From: Mucidula mucida
Taxonomy: Eukaryota; Basidiomycota; Agaricomycetes; Agaricales; Physalacriaceae
Length of the DNA stretch: 28,951 nucleotides
Assembly: GCA_015501055.1 (NCBI GenBank)
Contig: JADNYV010000434.1
Span: 1 to 28,951 of the forward strand
Direction: 5' to 3'
Shown here: positions 9,711 through 21,179 of the stretch, piece by piece
Layout: each line of letters opens with the position of its first letter
Numbering within the stretch: the stretch's first letter is position 1
Program-made: the position numbers and the translations under genes
The notes under the pieces: model-generated
Seen by the model: the letters and a program-made list of their open reading frames with translations, nothing else
The model's database searches: none
Told to the model about the DNA's origin: nothing

Positions 9711-12579
9711 CTACAGATACTCCTCTAATTGTTCTAAATCACCTGAAGGAACCCCAGCGACCCATCCTGTTATTCCCTCGAATTTGCTGTATGGAATATC
9801 AGCCTCTGTAAGTGTATGCCCCAAAACATCATCCCTGGTCATGTCAGCTTCCTTCCACGTTTGATAATCTTCTCGAAACAGCGCTTCAAGTGCTTCCTCC
9901 GCATGTGCGTCTATGAGCTCGGTTACCCGAGATCTGAAGTCTAGTGATCCAAGAGCCTTCACAAATCCAACAAGTTTGAAAGCCTCATACGGCTCACGGA
10001 CGTCAAAGACGTAGTCCGATACCTCGTGGACTATGCACTGCAACACAAGTCAGTGGCGAAGCTCTCGTCTAGTGTATATGAACGTACCTGATTTGCTTCG
10101 TCCATGTATGCCATTACCACAGTGACCAAGTGGCGGTCGATGAGCAAGCCGATTACGGGCGCATTGACATGATGAAGCTCCCATAGAGCGAGCGCCGACC
10201 TGAGCGCTATCGATAGATGCGCGAGGTGTTTGAACCTCTCGTTGGGATCATCGGGTATCACCACATATTCGACCACCAGTACCGGCATCGAAACGTTCTC
10301 GACGCCGGTATTGTCATAGTAGTCAGTCGTAACCGTAAAGTCGAAGAGCAGATGCGTCAAAGCTGACTCTTTACGCTTGCGCAAGATGACTTGCTTGTCA
10401 GGGAGACAGATGAGGAATGCACAGTTTGGCCGTATTTCAATTGTGTCCGGCGGAAAATCGACCTTCGGGCCCGCTTCAAGGAGACTACGATGAACATTCC
10501 ACTGTGGATGATAACTGAAGAAGATAAGCGATTGTAGAATGGTGTCGAGGAAAGGATAACTCACAAAAGTGACAACGCTATCTTTCTCGCTGTAAATGCT
10601 CGAGAAAATAAGGAGTTGTACAGGACAGCCCAATGATTTGTGGACGCCTCGTCAACAGGCATGCTAGACAGATGCCTGGCCTGTGCGCAAAATGTTTGGG
10701 AACAAGAAAGGTCGAATACCAAGGGTGAGTCCCTGAGAGTCGGCGGGTCTGGGATCGAAATCGGTAGTGCCATGTACGAGGACATTACCAGGAGAATGAG
10801 CTCATGAACTTCCTGGACCACTCTCTTTTTCGCTTCCTCGACGGCAGCCTTTAGGTGAGACGTGAGCCCGCAGTCGACGAGACCCAAGAAACTTACTAAA
10901 ACATGGGCATCTCCAAATCGTGTGTGCGTCGCAAGTCCATGCAGCCATTCATTGACAGGCGCCGGTAAGTCGATCATGCCTTGGTTTGGGGTGATATTAA
11001 TCTGGGCTGATCGCAGCCAGCTCTCGATAGTAGATGGAGATGTCACTGACACGAGGAAACTAAGTGGACGGAGGTCAGACTCAGGCTATATAGGATAATC
11101 AGGACGTACTTCATTACCCTGTCTTCGACGACCCACGCGGGGCGCGAGATATCAATCGCACGACGCCTCTTCAATGGAACAGCGGTCTCGCTGGGCCAGT
11201 TGAGTGGCCGTAACATCGTGTCTTGCGCTTGACCAGCAAGCTCATGCTGCACATTGTCTGCGCTAACACGGAGTTTCGAGATCATATCGAATATGTGCAT
11301 AACATGTAGATTCTCAGGAGATCCAATTTCTGACTCCGCCGAGAGGCGTTGAGTATGATCTGGTGCATTGTTGGCTACTCAAAAGCGATATTCAGATCTG
11401 CAGTATCAAAAGGAAGAACAACCCACGACTATCCGTCCAGAGTCCTCTTCCATCATACCAAGGAAGGGATAAACATCATATTGATCAAAAAGAAGTCCAA
11501 CCATAGGCGTCTCGAGACCCAGGACGGCATGTACGGGAAGGGCGGGCCGTCATACAGGCCATGAGATGTTCTTTGTGGCAGCCATCGCTTCCGTGTCTAC
11601 CGTTCCAATGCGGATGCGCTTTGTTGTATACAGCTATAAGTAGAGGAATCTCAAGAGTCTCCAAGTTGTCCTTGGAGAATACCCAAGCGGGATGATACTG
11701 GCGCGCGGCACGGAGGCGCGCGCCGGAGAGAGGAATCTTCACCGAGAATACAACATCGGGAATGATGATAGGCCATTCGAGAGTGGGTGGAGTACCAGTC
11801 GTAGGGTATAGAGACCAGCGCGGACGAAAACTAGGAACGATGAGTATCAAGAAAGAATGAGGGTAAAAATTCGTGCCGAATGATAATGTTTGTCTTGTGA
11901 AGCTGCTGGTACCAAGCACAGTGTAGGAGGGAATCATAGGCAGGATACCAATCTAAAGTTGGAGACATTGGGTTGTCAACGTTGATAATGTCGCCGGATC
12001 CAACATGACGCCGAATAGCCCTTATGGCGTCGCCCGTGGAAAATGATGCTATGTAGTAGCGATGTAGAAGTGCAGCTAAAGAAGGTTCAGGGCTTCCAAT
12101 TGGATAGATGTCGTAGCATGGGTGATGCCGTCCTGCACCTGATTTGAAGACAGTCCAGATTTCACTACCCAGATCGCGGTCGGAAAGAGCTAGGGGTGTC
12201 ATCGCGCTTTGCCACAGCCTAGTCGGTACTTGGCTCAACATAGGAGACGGAAAGCAGAGGATGAACCTACAGCCAGATCGGGCAAGTGGAAAACGAAAAG
12301 TTTGTTGATGCTCTCAAGACGCTCGGCACTCAGATCCAGGTCGGCGCTGAGGTCTGACTTGTATCTGAAAAAGATATTCCGGCCACTTTGATATGTGCAC
12401 GAAACGTCAGCGTGTGGAATCGAACTTGTATCTCTGAGACGGTATAGAAGCCTATAATTCATTTCAGGTATGTACCAGACGGAGACAGTGCGAAGTCAGA
12501 CTCACTCTCGCACTTCATCATCTGCGCAATATGGATGCAAGTTAGGATTTTGAGGTGTCACCTCGTCTGAATCAGACAT
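9711..12579 (-). pseudogene. Two-module protein gene, copy B (first module broken)
   Basis: This is colinear with 3172-6115 exon for exon. The first exon (12579-12506) and second exon (12433-12271, again 163 nt) are intact. The third exon (12218 to about 11877) is 8 nt shorter than in copy A, so its frame stops early. Its splice donor reads GCACGA instead of GTAAGA. The fourth exon has a one-base gain near 11545 that shifts the frame, and the donor that follows it in copy A (GTATCT) is changed to a CAGATCT context. From the fifth exon on (about 11300 down to 9711) every exon and splice site of module 2 is intact, including an intron of 50 instead of 51 nt, which confirms that intron. The module 2 PD pair has become FD, while VVEY is kept. 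The gene as a whole is probably dead; a shorter product of module 2 alone, starting MHIFDMISKLRVSA at 11300 or later, cannot be excluded. Confidence 0.8.
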
Positions 12580-13209
12580 GCCTGAATGTGTGTAGGACTA
12601 ACGCAATGAAATGACGGAGTGGCGGCAATCGGGCCGGAGATGCTTCCCCAGCATTTACATTCTATCCATGTGCATTCCATTCTGTAGACACCATTGCATT
12701 CCATAGATACCATTCTCATTCAGGTCACTACTTACATCTTACCCGCGGTCACGTTCCGTTACATTCAAACAAAACGGTACTCAAGTAACGTATTCTCCTG
12801 CCCCTGATGAATTGTAAGTACTCTTCATTGAACGTGAACAGGAAATGTGGAAGCTTGGAACGCACTGATGCCAGCCAACAAACTCTCCTCTGTCCTCTAA
12901 GGATAGGCTAGGGGAGGAGGCCCATCAGCATGTCCATGTACGCACAGAAACGGAACTTAGTAGTACCTCTGGGCCCTGATTCCGCCGTGTATCGAATGCC
13001 AACTCAAGCAATGAGTTTAAGTGCTTACCTGGCTGAGTGCTGAAACTGTTAGCTTTCACCTCCATTCCTATCACGCAACTGTATACCATTCCGTACCACA
13101 CCCCATAGTACTAGTAAGCATTGAGGATCATTTTTATAAAAGTAGACAGATGCCAGGCTGTCCTACACTCATCCCAGCATCACCCTCTTTTCCTTGTTAC
13201 ATCTCCATT
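12580..13209. other. Intergenic interval between divergent genes
   Basis: This separates the start of copy B (minus) from the start of the E-x-K gene (plus). No gene is recognised. It must hold both promoters; no convincing TATA element was picked out, apart from an AT-rich TTTTTATAAAAGTAGAC at about 13131-13147, some 65 bases before the plus-strand ATG at 13210, which is a reasonable core-promoter candidate. Confidence 0.4.
12651..12723. repeat. Degenerate CATTCCAT-type short repeats
   Basis: Units such as CATTCTAT, CATTCCATTCTGTAGA, CATTGCATTCCATAGA and CATTCTCATTC follow one another irregularly. It looks like a decayed simple repeat upstream of the copy B start. Confidence 0.4.
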
Positions 13210-15231
13210 ATGCAGCAGCCACCTGCCAAGACTGGTGCTACGCGGACTAGTTCGCCTGCTCGCGCCAACCCCGGCAATGATCATGTTTCTGATACTAGCC
13301 TCCCCGAAAGTGGCAAGGCAAGCCAAAAACGCTTAGAATCCATAATAATAGGAACTGGCATCTCAGCCTCTGCGTGCGTTAATAATAAAACTTGAGCATA
13401 ATCCAACTGAACTTTGCATAGGCTGAGCAACGACCCCAAAAAGTCCGATGCTTTTTTCAAGAATCGCAATGTTGCTATGAAAGTACGCCAGATTGAAGAC
13501 AAGGAACCCCCAGCCTGAGGCATGGCCGGTGGAATCACTACAACCGAAAAAATTGCCTAAACACATCCTGAACAAGGACATAGGCGGTTGGATCATTCAT
13601 TCTTGGGTCGTAAGTAAGTTTGTTATGTGTATGTACAGATATTAACCTGCCACAGAGTAGCGACGACGATAGCAAGAGGTTTCTGGAGGACCTGCCCGCG
13701 GCAGTGACAGTGCAGACAGATGTCGAGCACCCGCCCTCGATAGCAGCAAGCATAGTATCGAAAATGGCAAACCTGAAAACCGTGGTTGCGGTTCGAGTCA
13801 ATTGCAAAGCGAGAATAGAAGAGGCAGAAGCCCGTTTCGAATATTTCCGCAGGAAATATGCGGGAACCGAGGGCAAAGCGTTACGGGACATCTCTTTTCA
13901 GTTCAAAACGAAAGGCGATAACGAAGCCACCAAACGCATGGCCCCAGACGGTTTCATCGAACAAGTCGTAGCTGCGGATAAGACTAAAATCGATGTCTTC
14001 GAGTAAGTGTTCAGCGCGATCCACGAAACCCTCAACTAAGTCCTTTCTAGAACGTAGACGTCAATCATAGTACCAATCAATAACAAAGAGCTCGTACCGA
14101 CCAGAAATGAGCCAGTACCGACAACGGCGAAATTGGACAGCGCCCTCAGCATCTCAGTTCCAGCCTTTGACGAGTCCAACGGGGACCAGAATGCCTTCAT
14201 TCTAGAGGTCCTGAAGGATGACAATTATCTAGCGGAATACATGGAGAGGTTCCGGCACCTCTTGAACATCTCTCATCAGCAATTATCACTGTCGAAGGAT
14301 AAAGCGGAATCGAAGAAACCGCCCTTTAAGGGAGCGAGCCTTTGGGACACATCCCAATTTCACTTCTTGTTGATTGAGTACAAGAAGGATAGATTTTCGG
14401 AGACCGAAGGGGAGGTGACCGTGACCGAAGGGGCAGCTCGTCAGGCCGGAGTTCGACAGCTCATTCTCCAGATGACTGCAGTTCTACAATTCCATGCGAA
14501 GTTGAGAAATATTTAGTCTATGGATTCCTTGTTGAAGACGATAGGGTCGAGGTGTACCAAGGATGGATCGTGACGAATGACACAGAGGTGAGTATATTTC
14601 ATCAGGCTGAGGAGATAAGCTGATCATGAAATTGAAACAGCATAACGTCTATATCGAGCAGTTGACCAAAACTCCAGGTCCCGGTACCTATTTAGAACCA
14701 TTGTCATACACACTCGATGACAGCGAAGATATCATCCACCTCTACAATCTTCTGACTGCCATCAGAGAATACGGATGTGGAGATTTTCTTAACGGAGCGA
14801 AAGAGGCCATGGTGGAGACCTATGCAGCAATGGCGGACTCGAACAGGTGGTCCGAATTTGGGAAAGGACACGACCCCGTATTTGCCACCTGGCTGAAGGC
14901 CGAAAAAACCAAACAGGCGAAGGAAAGAAAGGGTAAAACCCTTAAGGAGGCCGCGGCGGAGGGAAAGAATAAGGTTGCAGACAAGCCTCCAAAGAAGGCG
15001 AAGAGCGTTGCAACCGGGCGAGCAGGACCTTCGAAACCTGGCAGGTCAAACTTGGGACCTGTTGATGACGGGGAGGAAGACAGCGGTGGGGAGGAAGACA
15101 GCGACGGGGAAGAATACAGCGTCGACGATGGCAGAGATACCGACTTCACACCGCCAGGGAACGCTAGCGCTATACCAACTGTTACTAGTGGGCCGGCTCT
15201 TGCGGCGGGTAAACGGAGCGCTCGACAGTAA
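13210..15231 (+). pseudogene. Gene with E-x-K nuclease-like motif and acidic/basic tail, three lesions
   Basis: Unknown family. Five exons fit: 13210-13373, 13422-13609, 13656-14002, 14051-14587 and 14641-15231, with introns of 46-53 nt. The phases close only if three lesions are allowed for: one extra C in the run of five C at 13507-13511, a TAG at 14055-14057, and one missing base near 14495. With those, every junction phase agrees, so the model is probably right and the gene recently damaged, or the assembly has errors. The fourth exon contains SLWDTSQFHFLLIEYKKD followed by a helical QLILQMTAVLQFH and VYGFLVEDDRVEVYQGWI. This resembles the strand, E-x-K, helix, strand order of PD-(D/E)XK folds; that is inference. 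The last exon is rich in lysine and alanine (PPKKAKS), then highly acidic (EEDSGGEEDSDGEEYS), and ends KRSARQ, suggesting a nuclear protein. Confidence 0.6.
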
Positions 15232-15470
15232 TCTCTGGAGAAGGCGTGGCACCAAAATGGTTGTACTTTTATATGTATTAGTTGCTCTTGTAAGTACCTC
15301 AACTGTACCTACCGAAGACTGAGCTTGCTGACCCGCCAACCGGGGATATACAATATATATTTATCGAGAGAATTCTTCAGATTTGGCAGAAGTGGAACAA
15401 GGAAAGAGTAGACTCAAAATGGTGCATGTTGATGGCAGAGTTAGAAAGCCCGGATGGTGCCGGTAATACC

Positions 15471-15581
15471 TGGCTTCGGCTGGATTCGAAAATCGGATGT
15501 CAGCCGGGGCTGCTGCCGCTAATACGCGTTTCTCTTCACCCGTCATGTCCTCTCCTTAACACTCGACGACGACGACGACAA
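15471..15581 (+). promoter_or_regulatory. 5' flank of the intact ornithine carrier gene
   Basis: Matches 6212-6344 up to the ATG, with the same GCTGCCGCTAATACGCGTTT stretch and CGAC-rich run. It is the leader or core promoter shared by the duplicated carrier genes. No TATA box is evident in this segment; an AT-rich ATATACAATATATATTTATC lies further upstream at 15345-15364. Confidence 0.5.
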
Positions 15582-16854
15582 ATGCATTCGAGTGGCTCGA
15601 AAGGCATCGAGGACGGTGCTGCCATCGTCACTGCCCGCGAGGCCTTGAAGGATGTCGCATTCGGTAGTGTAAGCCATTTTTTCGCATCCGAATTTTTTAC
15701 TAGACATCAATCAAGCTCGCCGGGATGTTTTCGGAAGTCTTTGAGTATCCATTCGACCTTGCCAAAGTTCGACTTCAAGCACAAATGCTTACTCCGGCGG
15801 TGAACGGACAAATGCGGTTTACTGGGCCGTTGGATTGCTTAAAGCAGACTTGGCGGGACGAGGGATTCAAGGGACTGTACAGAGTCAGTACAGAGTTTTG
15901 GATTATCTATTGTGCTCATAATATGCTAGGGACTACCCGCTCCTTTGGTCGGTTCAATGGCAGAAACAGCAGCACTGTTCTTCGCCTATTCATCTTTTCA
16001 AAATGTTATACGCGCCTATTCCTTCCAACAACATCCTTCAGAAACCTCTCTCGAATTATCAATACCACAATTAGGCCTAGCAGCTGCAGGAGCTGGCTTT
16101 GCAACTAGCTTTATTTTGTCGGTGCGCCTATTGGTCACCATGGCTGTTGCTAACATCTTGTAGGACGCCCATAGAACTTGTGAAATGCAAGATGCAAGTC
16201 CAAATGATGAACACCCACACGAGCGCGCACATACCCCCCATACATACCACACTCAAACCCATTAAGAAGATCGTCCAAGCAGCGATTGCTCCCAACTCAT
16301 CCCCACGTGCACATCTATCTACCCTCATTTCAAGCGGGTCAAGAGCAGAAGTAGAGGCCTACAGAAAGCGACTACCCGGTCCTTTCGCCATTATCAAGAC
16401 TACCATCCAGGACCACGGTGTTCGCGGCTTATGGCTTGGACATACTGGTACCATACTTCGAGAAACGGGTGGGACCGCGTCTTGGTTCGCAGTCAAAGAG
16501 TATCTCGCGTCTTCTCTCAAGTCTCGGCGACTTGGCGAGGGCATACCTGGGGAGCTCCTGCCGTGGGAGTCAGCAGTGTCCGGTGCCCTATCAGGCGGCG
16601 CGTGCGTATTGGCGTTATATCCCGCCGACACGGTGAAGAGCGCGATACAAACGGAGGAGGAGTTACGACCGCATTCGAAAACAAAGCAGGTCGTGCAACG
16701 GACTACTTCATTTTGGCGGACAGCTGCGCGTATGTACCAGATGCACGGCGTCAAGGGTCTCTACGCAGGCTGCGGGATGACTGTCGCCCGTGCAGTGCCT
16801 AGTAGTGGTCTTGTGTTCGTTGTGTATGATGGGCTCAATGCTTGGTTTGGATGA
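15582..16854 (+). CDS. ORT1: Mitochondrial carrier family protein, ornithine carrier type (377 aa)
   Basis: Four exons: 15582-15668, 15716-15883, 15930-16117 and 16164-16854, joined by 46-47-nt introns with matching phase. All three mitochondrial carrier signatures are present: PFDLAK (41-46), TPIELVK (149-155, within FILTPIELVKCKMQ) and YPADTVK (300-306). The TPIELVKC(K/Q)MQ form of the second signature is characteristic of fungal ornithine carriers (yeast ORT1/ARG11, Neurospora arg-13), which exchange ornithine across the inner mitochondrial membrane for arginine synthesis. Substrate assignment rests on that motif and overall resemblance. Length is above the usual 300-320 because of an insert of about 45 residues after the second signature (NTHTSAHIPP through RAEVEAYRKRLPG). 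An exact but broken duplicate lies at 6345-7003, so this is likely the functional copy in the window. Confidence 0.88.
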
Positions 16855-17241
16855 ATTGATCGTATGTTTGGCTTTGCGTATATCTACACTTTACATCGTA
16901 CACATCTAATTACTCATAGACATGGCAGATTCACAACTCCGATTGTTTATTGTATATCACACACTGAGCTTGACATTCGGTCGGTGACTGAGTATCAACG
17001 TCTTGACAGCGTCGCGCCACACTTCGGAGACTTAGGTAAAATCCAGCCTGGAGCGATATGTCTACGACGACGACTGGTTCGACTCAGTCAATACGGTCGT
17101 AATACAAAGATAGATGTGCGAATTAAAGTAAGTCGATCACTTAATACTATACGAATGAGTTCATAAGGCGTGTAGAACTTAAGTACTACATAGTGGTCGA
17201 CCGTGATGCCAACGTGACCTAGTACGTCGGAACAAATACGA
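16855..17241. other. Interval between carrier and FunK1 copy 1
   Basis: No gene recognised. A short plus-strand open frame follows the carrier stop (16864-17166) without known domain or splice support. The interval probably holds the carrier 3' UTR and the distal promoter of the kinase. Confidence 0.4.
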
Positions 17242-17341
17242 GACAAACAATGGAACACACGCTTGGCAACTACGGTCACGACGCGAACAAAGGCGACCGC
17301 TATAAAAGGTGGGTCAATCCTCTTTTACTACAAACAATCTC
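17242..17341 (+). promoter_or_regulatory. Core promoter of FunK1 copy 1 with TATA box
   Basis: TATAAAAGG at 17301-17309 lies 41 bases before the ATG. The block from GACAAACAATGG to the ATG is shared with FunK1 copy 2 (23350-23461). Shared parts include GCGAACAAAGGCGACCGC just before the TATA box, GGTGGGTCAATC just after it, and ACAAACAATCTCATGGC at the start. Confidence 0.75.
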
Positions 17342-19856
17342 ATGGCAATTATCAGCTTCTCCCCGGGCACGGCATCCTCACTAGTCAAACACTGCAAGAG
17401 ACTTGAAGCCATGAACCAGTGGCACCTCCGCCAGTCTACTACCGGCCATACGGTCCAGATCCCTACGTCGACCTTCATAGAGCGCCATGCTACTCTTCCT
17501 CAGTTGACTGACAAGGAAAGTCACGAGCTCATCACCTCCGTTACTCGCCGCCTCTGGGGCAAACACCTGTACGACAATGGGTGGCGCAAAACAAAGATTG
17601 TCGATAACAAGACGGAGGATGCTATCTTTGCGAACCTCGCACCAATCGCAGACGCGATCTGGATGGCTTGCTGTACGTGGGACAAGAAGAAACACAAGCT
17701 GGGAGAAGCAACCTGTAGAATGGAATGCAACCCTCGCCAGCGGACTCAATCTGGAGTCGTTGGAATGGCCGGCGCGCATTTCATTCTTACCAACTCCACC
17801 ACACTTGAACCTCGCCCACCGTCGCACAGGACCGATACTGCAAATAAAGCCGGTGAGGGTGAATGCAAGAAAGATATCTCAGAGCGAGCACAGGTTATTC
17901 ATCATCGTCGCTAGATCATTAGACTTATTGAGCTCCCTTTAGAATGAGAACCAGCTCGTAGGCGGTGTCGCAGGTATTCTGCATAATGATCCCGCTCGGC
18001 GCTTCGTTATTGCTTTTACCATAGAGGGCGTTGAGATGCGCTTCTGGTATTTCTCGCGTTCTCATATCGCTGTATCCGAAGCTTTCGACTATCACACAGT
18101 ACGTTACACGTCTTCCGTCTTTTCCCCATAAACTCACCGCCTCTACAGAATCCCGAAGATTTCATTCGTTTCATTATCTTTATGACCTTCGCAGACGTTA
18201 TAGACCTCGGCTATGATCCAACGGTCATTCGAATCCGCGACGAAGACGACAAAATTCAGTATGTCTTCAACGTCGGCGGCAAGTCCTATCGCACTGTCCG
18301 CTCTCTAGACGATTCGAGTGCCAGAGACGTCGTAACTCGCGCTACACGCGTCTGGGCTGCCCGAGAATGCGACCCGATTACCAAGGAATTTCTCAGCAAG
18401 CATGAGGTCGCCTTGAAAGACTTTTGGCCATATAGTGGAGCTCAAGGAGAAAAGGCTATACAGGACGAGATATACTCTGCGCTTCGAGTTCTGGATCAAA
18501 AGATACAAGCCGGTGTACCTTTAGAGGAGATTGGCTTAAACATCCACCCTGATGACTCGATGACCATCGAAGAGTATGCGAAGCAGTTCTTCCTGGAGAT
18601 TCTGGCTGATGAAGCAGTCCACTTCACTCGAGGGGATGTTGTGTACGATGATACTGCGCCAGCCCCAGATCCCTGTGACGAGGAGTTCTCTTACGCTGAC
18701 TTTCCGAAAAAAGCGTCGGCGCTACAGGTCATCGTGCCAGGCACTACACGCTCGCGTCATGTCAGAGGCAAGACGCCTCCAAAGGATGCGGTACCGGATC
18801 GAATTCATGCCCACCAGGGGCGGACGCATCGAAGGATCGTTTTCAAGGATTGTTGTATGACGCTTTATGATGTAGCGAATAACTACATTGCGTACATCGA
18901 TGCTATGTTGGATCTTCTTGAAGGTATGCCTATGTTTCAGCACCCATTATCCGACCTCTCATGATTCATACCTAGGTCTGAACTGCCTTCGCTTAGCAGG
19001 CTTCGTTCATCGCGACATCAGTCCAGGTAATTGTCTCGTGCTCAACACCCCGGGCGGCATCCAGGTCAAGATCTCAGATCTGGAATACGCCAGGCGCTAT
19101 GATGTCGATTCCTCTCAGCTTGCCCCGCTCACGGTGAGTTGTCTATATCAGCTGTGGGGCTGCTCGATAGCTCATACACTATCACAGGGAACTCCAGGCT
19201 TCATGGCAGTTGAATACCAAAAACGGCGCCACAGCTTTCTTCCAGACGACAATGGTCCTAAAACCCCTCCCCCGCAATTCCAGGCCCTATCATTTCGCAA
19301 GCTGAAAGCGCAAGCCCTTCCTGATACGCCTTCCCTTCCAGAGGAGATCGACCCATTGGGCTCGACATGGTTCCGCTTCAATTTTCTCCACGACGTAGAA
19401 TCGGTCTTGTGGTTGTACTGCTGGCTCTTATTCAACACAATCCCAAAATCTATTGAAGGCAGCGTGTCGACGGAGGATCTCAATCGTCTTGTCGACTACA
19501 AAGAGCTGCTCTTCCGTCCTTCCTTGGTACCGACCAACGAGCGTTTTAGTTTTGTTGCCCAACAAGCGGAGTATCGTACCGCACGCGGTGTCTTAGACCC
19601 CATATACACTCAAGTCCCCTACGGCGCCTCGCTAATCAAGGGGTTGAAGGTGTTTGAGGACCTCGTTGGGTTCTACGCGACCGTAGAAGCTTCAGAGCCG
19701 ATCGCAACGACGGCATCCTTTATGTGGGGCCGGAAGGAATTTTCGCCAGATTTCTATCTGCAGTTCCATGGAGCTGACTGTTCTGCTTGGAAATTTAGCC
19801 CAGGCCTTCTCTCGATACTTGATCGTTCGTTGCAACTTCAATCAGTGAGCGTCTGA
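17342..19856 (+). CDS. FunK1-type protein kinase, copy 1 (C-terminus replaced after an inversion)
   Basis: Exons: 17342-17893, 17943-18098, 18149-18923, 18976-19133 and 19188 to 19856, with GT...AG introns of 49-54 nt. Exons 2, 3 and 4 have exactly the lengths found in copy 2 (156, 775 and 158). Kinase motifs: FVHRDISPGNCLVL (catalytic loop, HRD plus N), KISDLEYARRY (DFG position reads DLE) and GTPGFMAVEYQ (APE-like). FHGADC begins an unrelated tail at about 19761, where copy 2 instead continues into its C-terminal exon. That C-terminal exon is present but on the opposite strand at 20017-20286. The kinase core is open; the present reading frame ends with about 30 residues derived from a convergent BTB-type remnant. 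FunK1 kinases are an expanded family in mushroom-forming fungi; their substrates are not established. It may be active, mis-terminated or dead. Confidence 0.8.
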
Positions 19857-19977
19857 CCGTATGACTACAGCGTTCAAAACTGACCCTTTGACAGACTGGG
19901 CAATTGAGTCAAGTATTACTCTGATGCGAAGAGACGATTCAGACGAAGCAAACGATTTGACCACGGTTTCCATGTGA
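19763..19977 (+). pseudogene. Remnant of a BTB-type gene 3' end inside the inverted segment
   Basis: Plus-strand sequence here resembles the minus-strand 3' portion of the BTB gene downstream of FunK1 copy 2. CTTGATCGTTCG...CTTCAATCAGTG matches CATTGATTCGCGAGTTCAATCAATG, and CAAACGATTTGACCAC matches CAACGATTTAATCACAC. Similarity continues through GTACTCGTCGATTG and GCTATGTTAC into the FunK1 C-terminal exon. The BTB domain itself is absent. The identification depends on these short shared blocks. Confidence 0.5.
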
Positions 19978-20016
19978 GTTTGTACTCGTCGATTGCCCTT
20001 ACGCTATGTTACTACA

Positions 20017-20286
20017 CTACTTCAACTGAAGCTTTTTCTTGCCTTTCCTCGCCGGCTTCCTTGCCTTTACCCACGCCAATGGATCCTTCGAACGAGAGGC
20101 TTTGGGCTGATCAGGCTTTATAGAAGCCTCAGTTCGAGGCCGCTTTGCGCTGCGGCAATCACCCTCGACAAGTGCTGGTGGCTCTTCGGGGCGTTTTACT
20201 CCTGAAGGAGGCTGGAGGGCTACCGTCGTCATATCTTCCTTCGACGCGCGCAATGCCTGCAGAACCTTGGTAAAGCGGACTTGCAA
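20017..20286 (-). pseudogene. Detached, inverted C-terminal exon of FunK1 copy 1
   Basis: On the minus strand this reads FTKVLQALRASKEDMTTVAL, then VKRPEEPPA, then SAKRPRTEASIKPDQPKAS, and ends KGKKKLQLK. It is nearly the same as the end of FunK1 copy 2 (25917-26177). It includes the KRPR and KARKPARKGKKK basic clusters, which look like nuclear localisation signals. It is separated from its kinase and reversed. It is preceded on the minus strand by an intron-like CTGACGCTAG acceptor at about 20287-20296, so the exon may once have been spliced. It cannot be read from the kinase transcript in the present orientation. Confidence 0.85.
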
Positions 20287-20287
20287 C

Positions 20288-21131
20288 TAGCGTCAGTGAA
20301 GCCAGTGTAACACACAGACGAAAAGTTGAAGCATGACTATTTGAGAATTGTCTTTTTCAAACGAGCATGAAGGGAAGGTACCTTCGGTGCGGACGAGAGA
20401 GAGAAGTGATTGTTATTGAGCAGTAGACGGTTGGTTTGAAGTCTAGTGACAATTGTATCAAGAGTCGTCGCACACCACTGAAGTCTGGCACAAAACGGAG
20501 ATTGGCTTTAAACTTTGACTTGATGTCAGAGAGCGTATACATATCATGATGACTCGCAGGTGGCGAAACAATCGTGCCACTGTTAGTGTTACGCGTCTCG
20601 CCGATCGCGCTCACGTGTGGCATCAACAAACTTCTTTCTGACGTCCATCATCACTTCCAGTGTTTCTTTCCGGCTAGACCAGAAAAAGACGTCTACCTCT
20701 CCTGTACATCGTGGAGGCTGGTAACGCCGTGTTCACCTGGTCCTGCAGGTCGGGAGTCCATTGCGAACGAGCCGGACGCGCAAGGAGAAAGTTAAACGCC
20801 TACTTGCCGATCGTGCAACGCCGACCGCGCGAGGCATCATTCGCTCGGCCCTCCACAAATTTATGCGAGCTCGTCTATTGCCTGCCGATACTCTCTGTGA
20901 AGGCATCAACGAATCCCGATACTGTAAAGAGGACGTTGATTTACATGCAGGGATGACCAAGTTCCTCTACACGCGTAAGAGTGTGTCACTGGTATTGCTT
21001 AACCATTCGAATGTCTCAGCGTTTAATTGCGAGACGAGTCCCTCGGTCTTTGATCAACGTAAAACCGATGCCTGATGTTTAATGTTGATGAAGGAGATGC
21101 CCTCGTTCTGATAACGTAGACAGACTCTTTG
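20288..21131. other. Interval after the inversion; no recognised gene
   Basis: A minus-strand open stretch at 20357-20629 (contains YTLSDIKSKFKANLRFVPDF) and a plus-strand one at 20761-21075 show no known domain. Part of the interval may belong to the inverted segment, since the minus-strand exon at 20017-20286 is preceded here by intron-like sequence. Confidence 0.35.
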
Positions 21132-21179
21132 GTGAGTTGTTCCTAACCCTGTCGACTGGACTGATTGACTTATTCACAG
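21132..21179 (+). other. Intron in the 5' leader of the KEN-box gene, copy 2
   Basis: GTGAGTTGTTCCT donor and TTCACAG acceptor, 48 nt, as in copy 1 (7510-7557). The bases after the acceptor are also shared (ATGTCTAAGA(T/C)CTCAGC(G/A)ATAGGAGTC). Confidence 0.55.

Noticed and set aside
19763..19856. Extra kinase C-terminal domain in FunK1 copy 1
   Set aside because: The tail is the reverse-oriented 3' flank of the ancestral gene, as shown by its match to sequence downstream of FunK1 copy 2.
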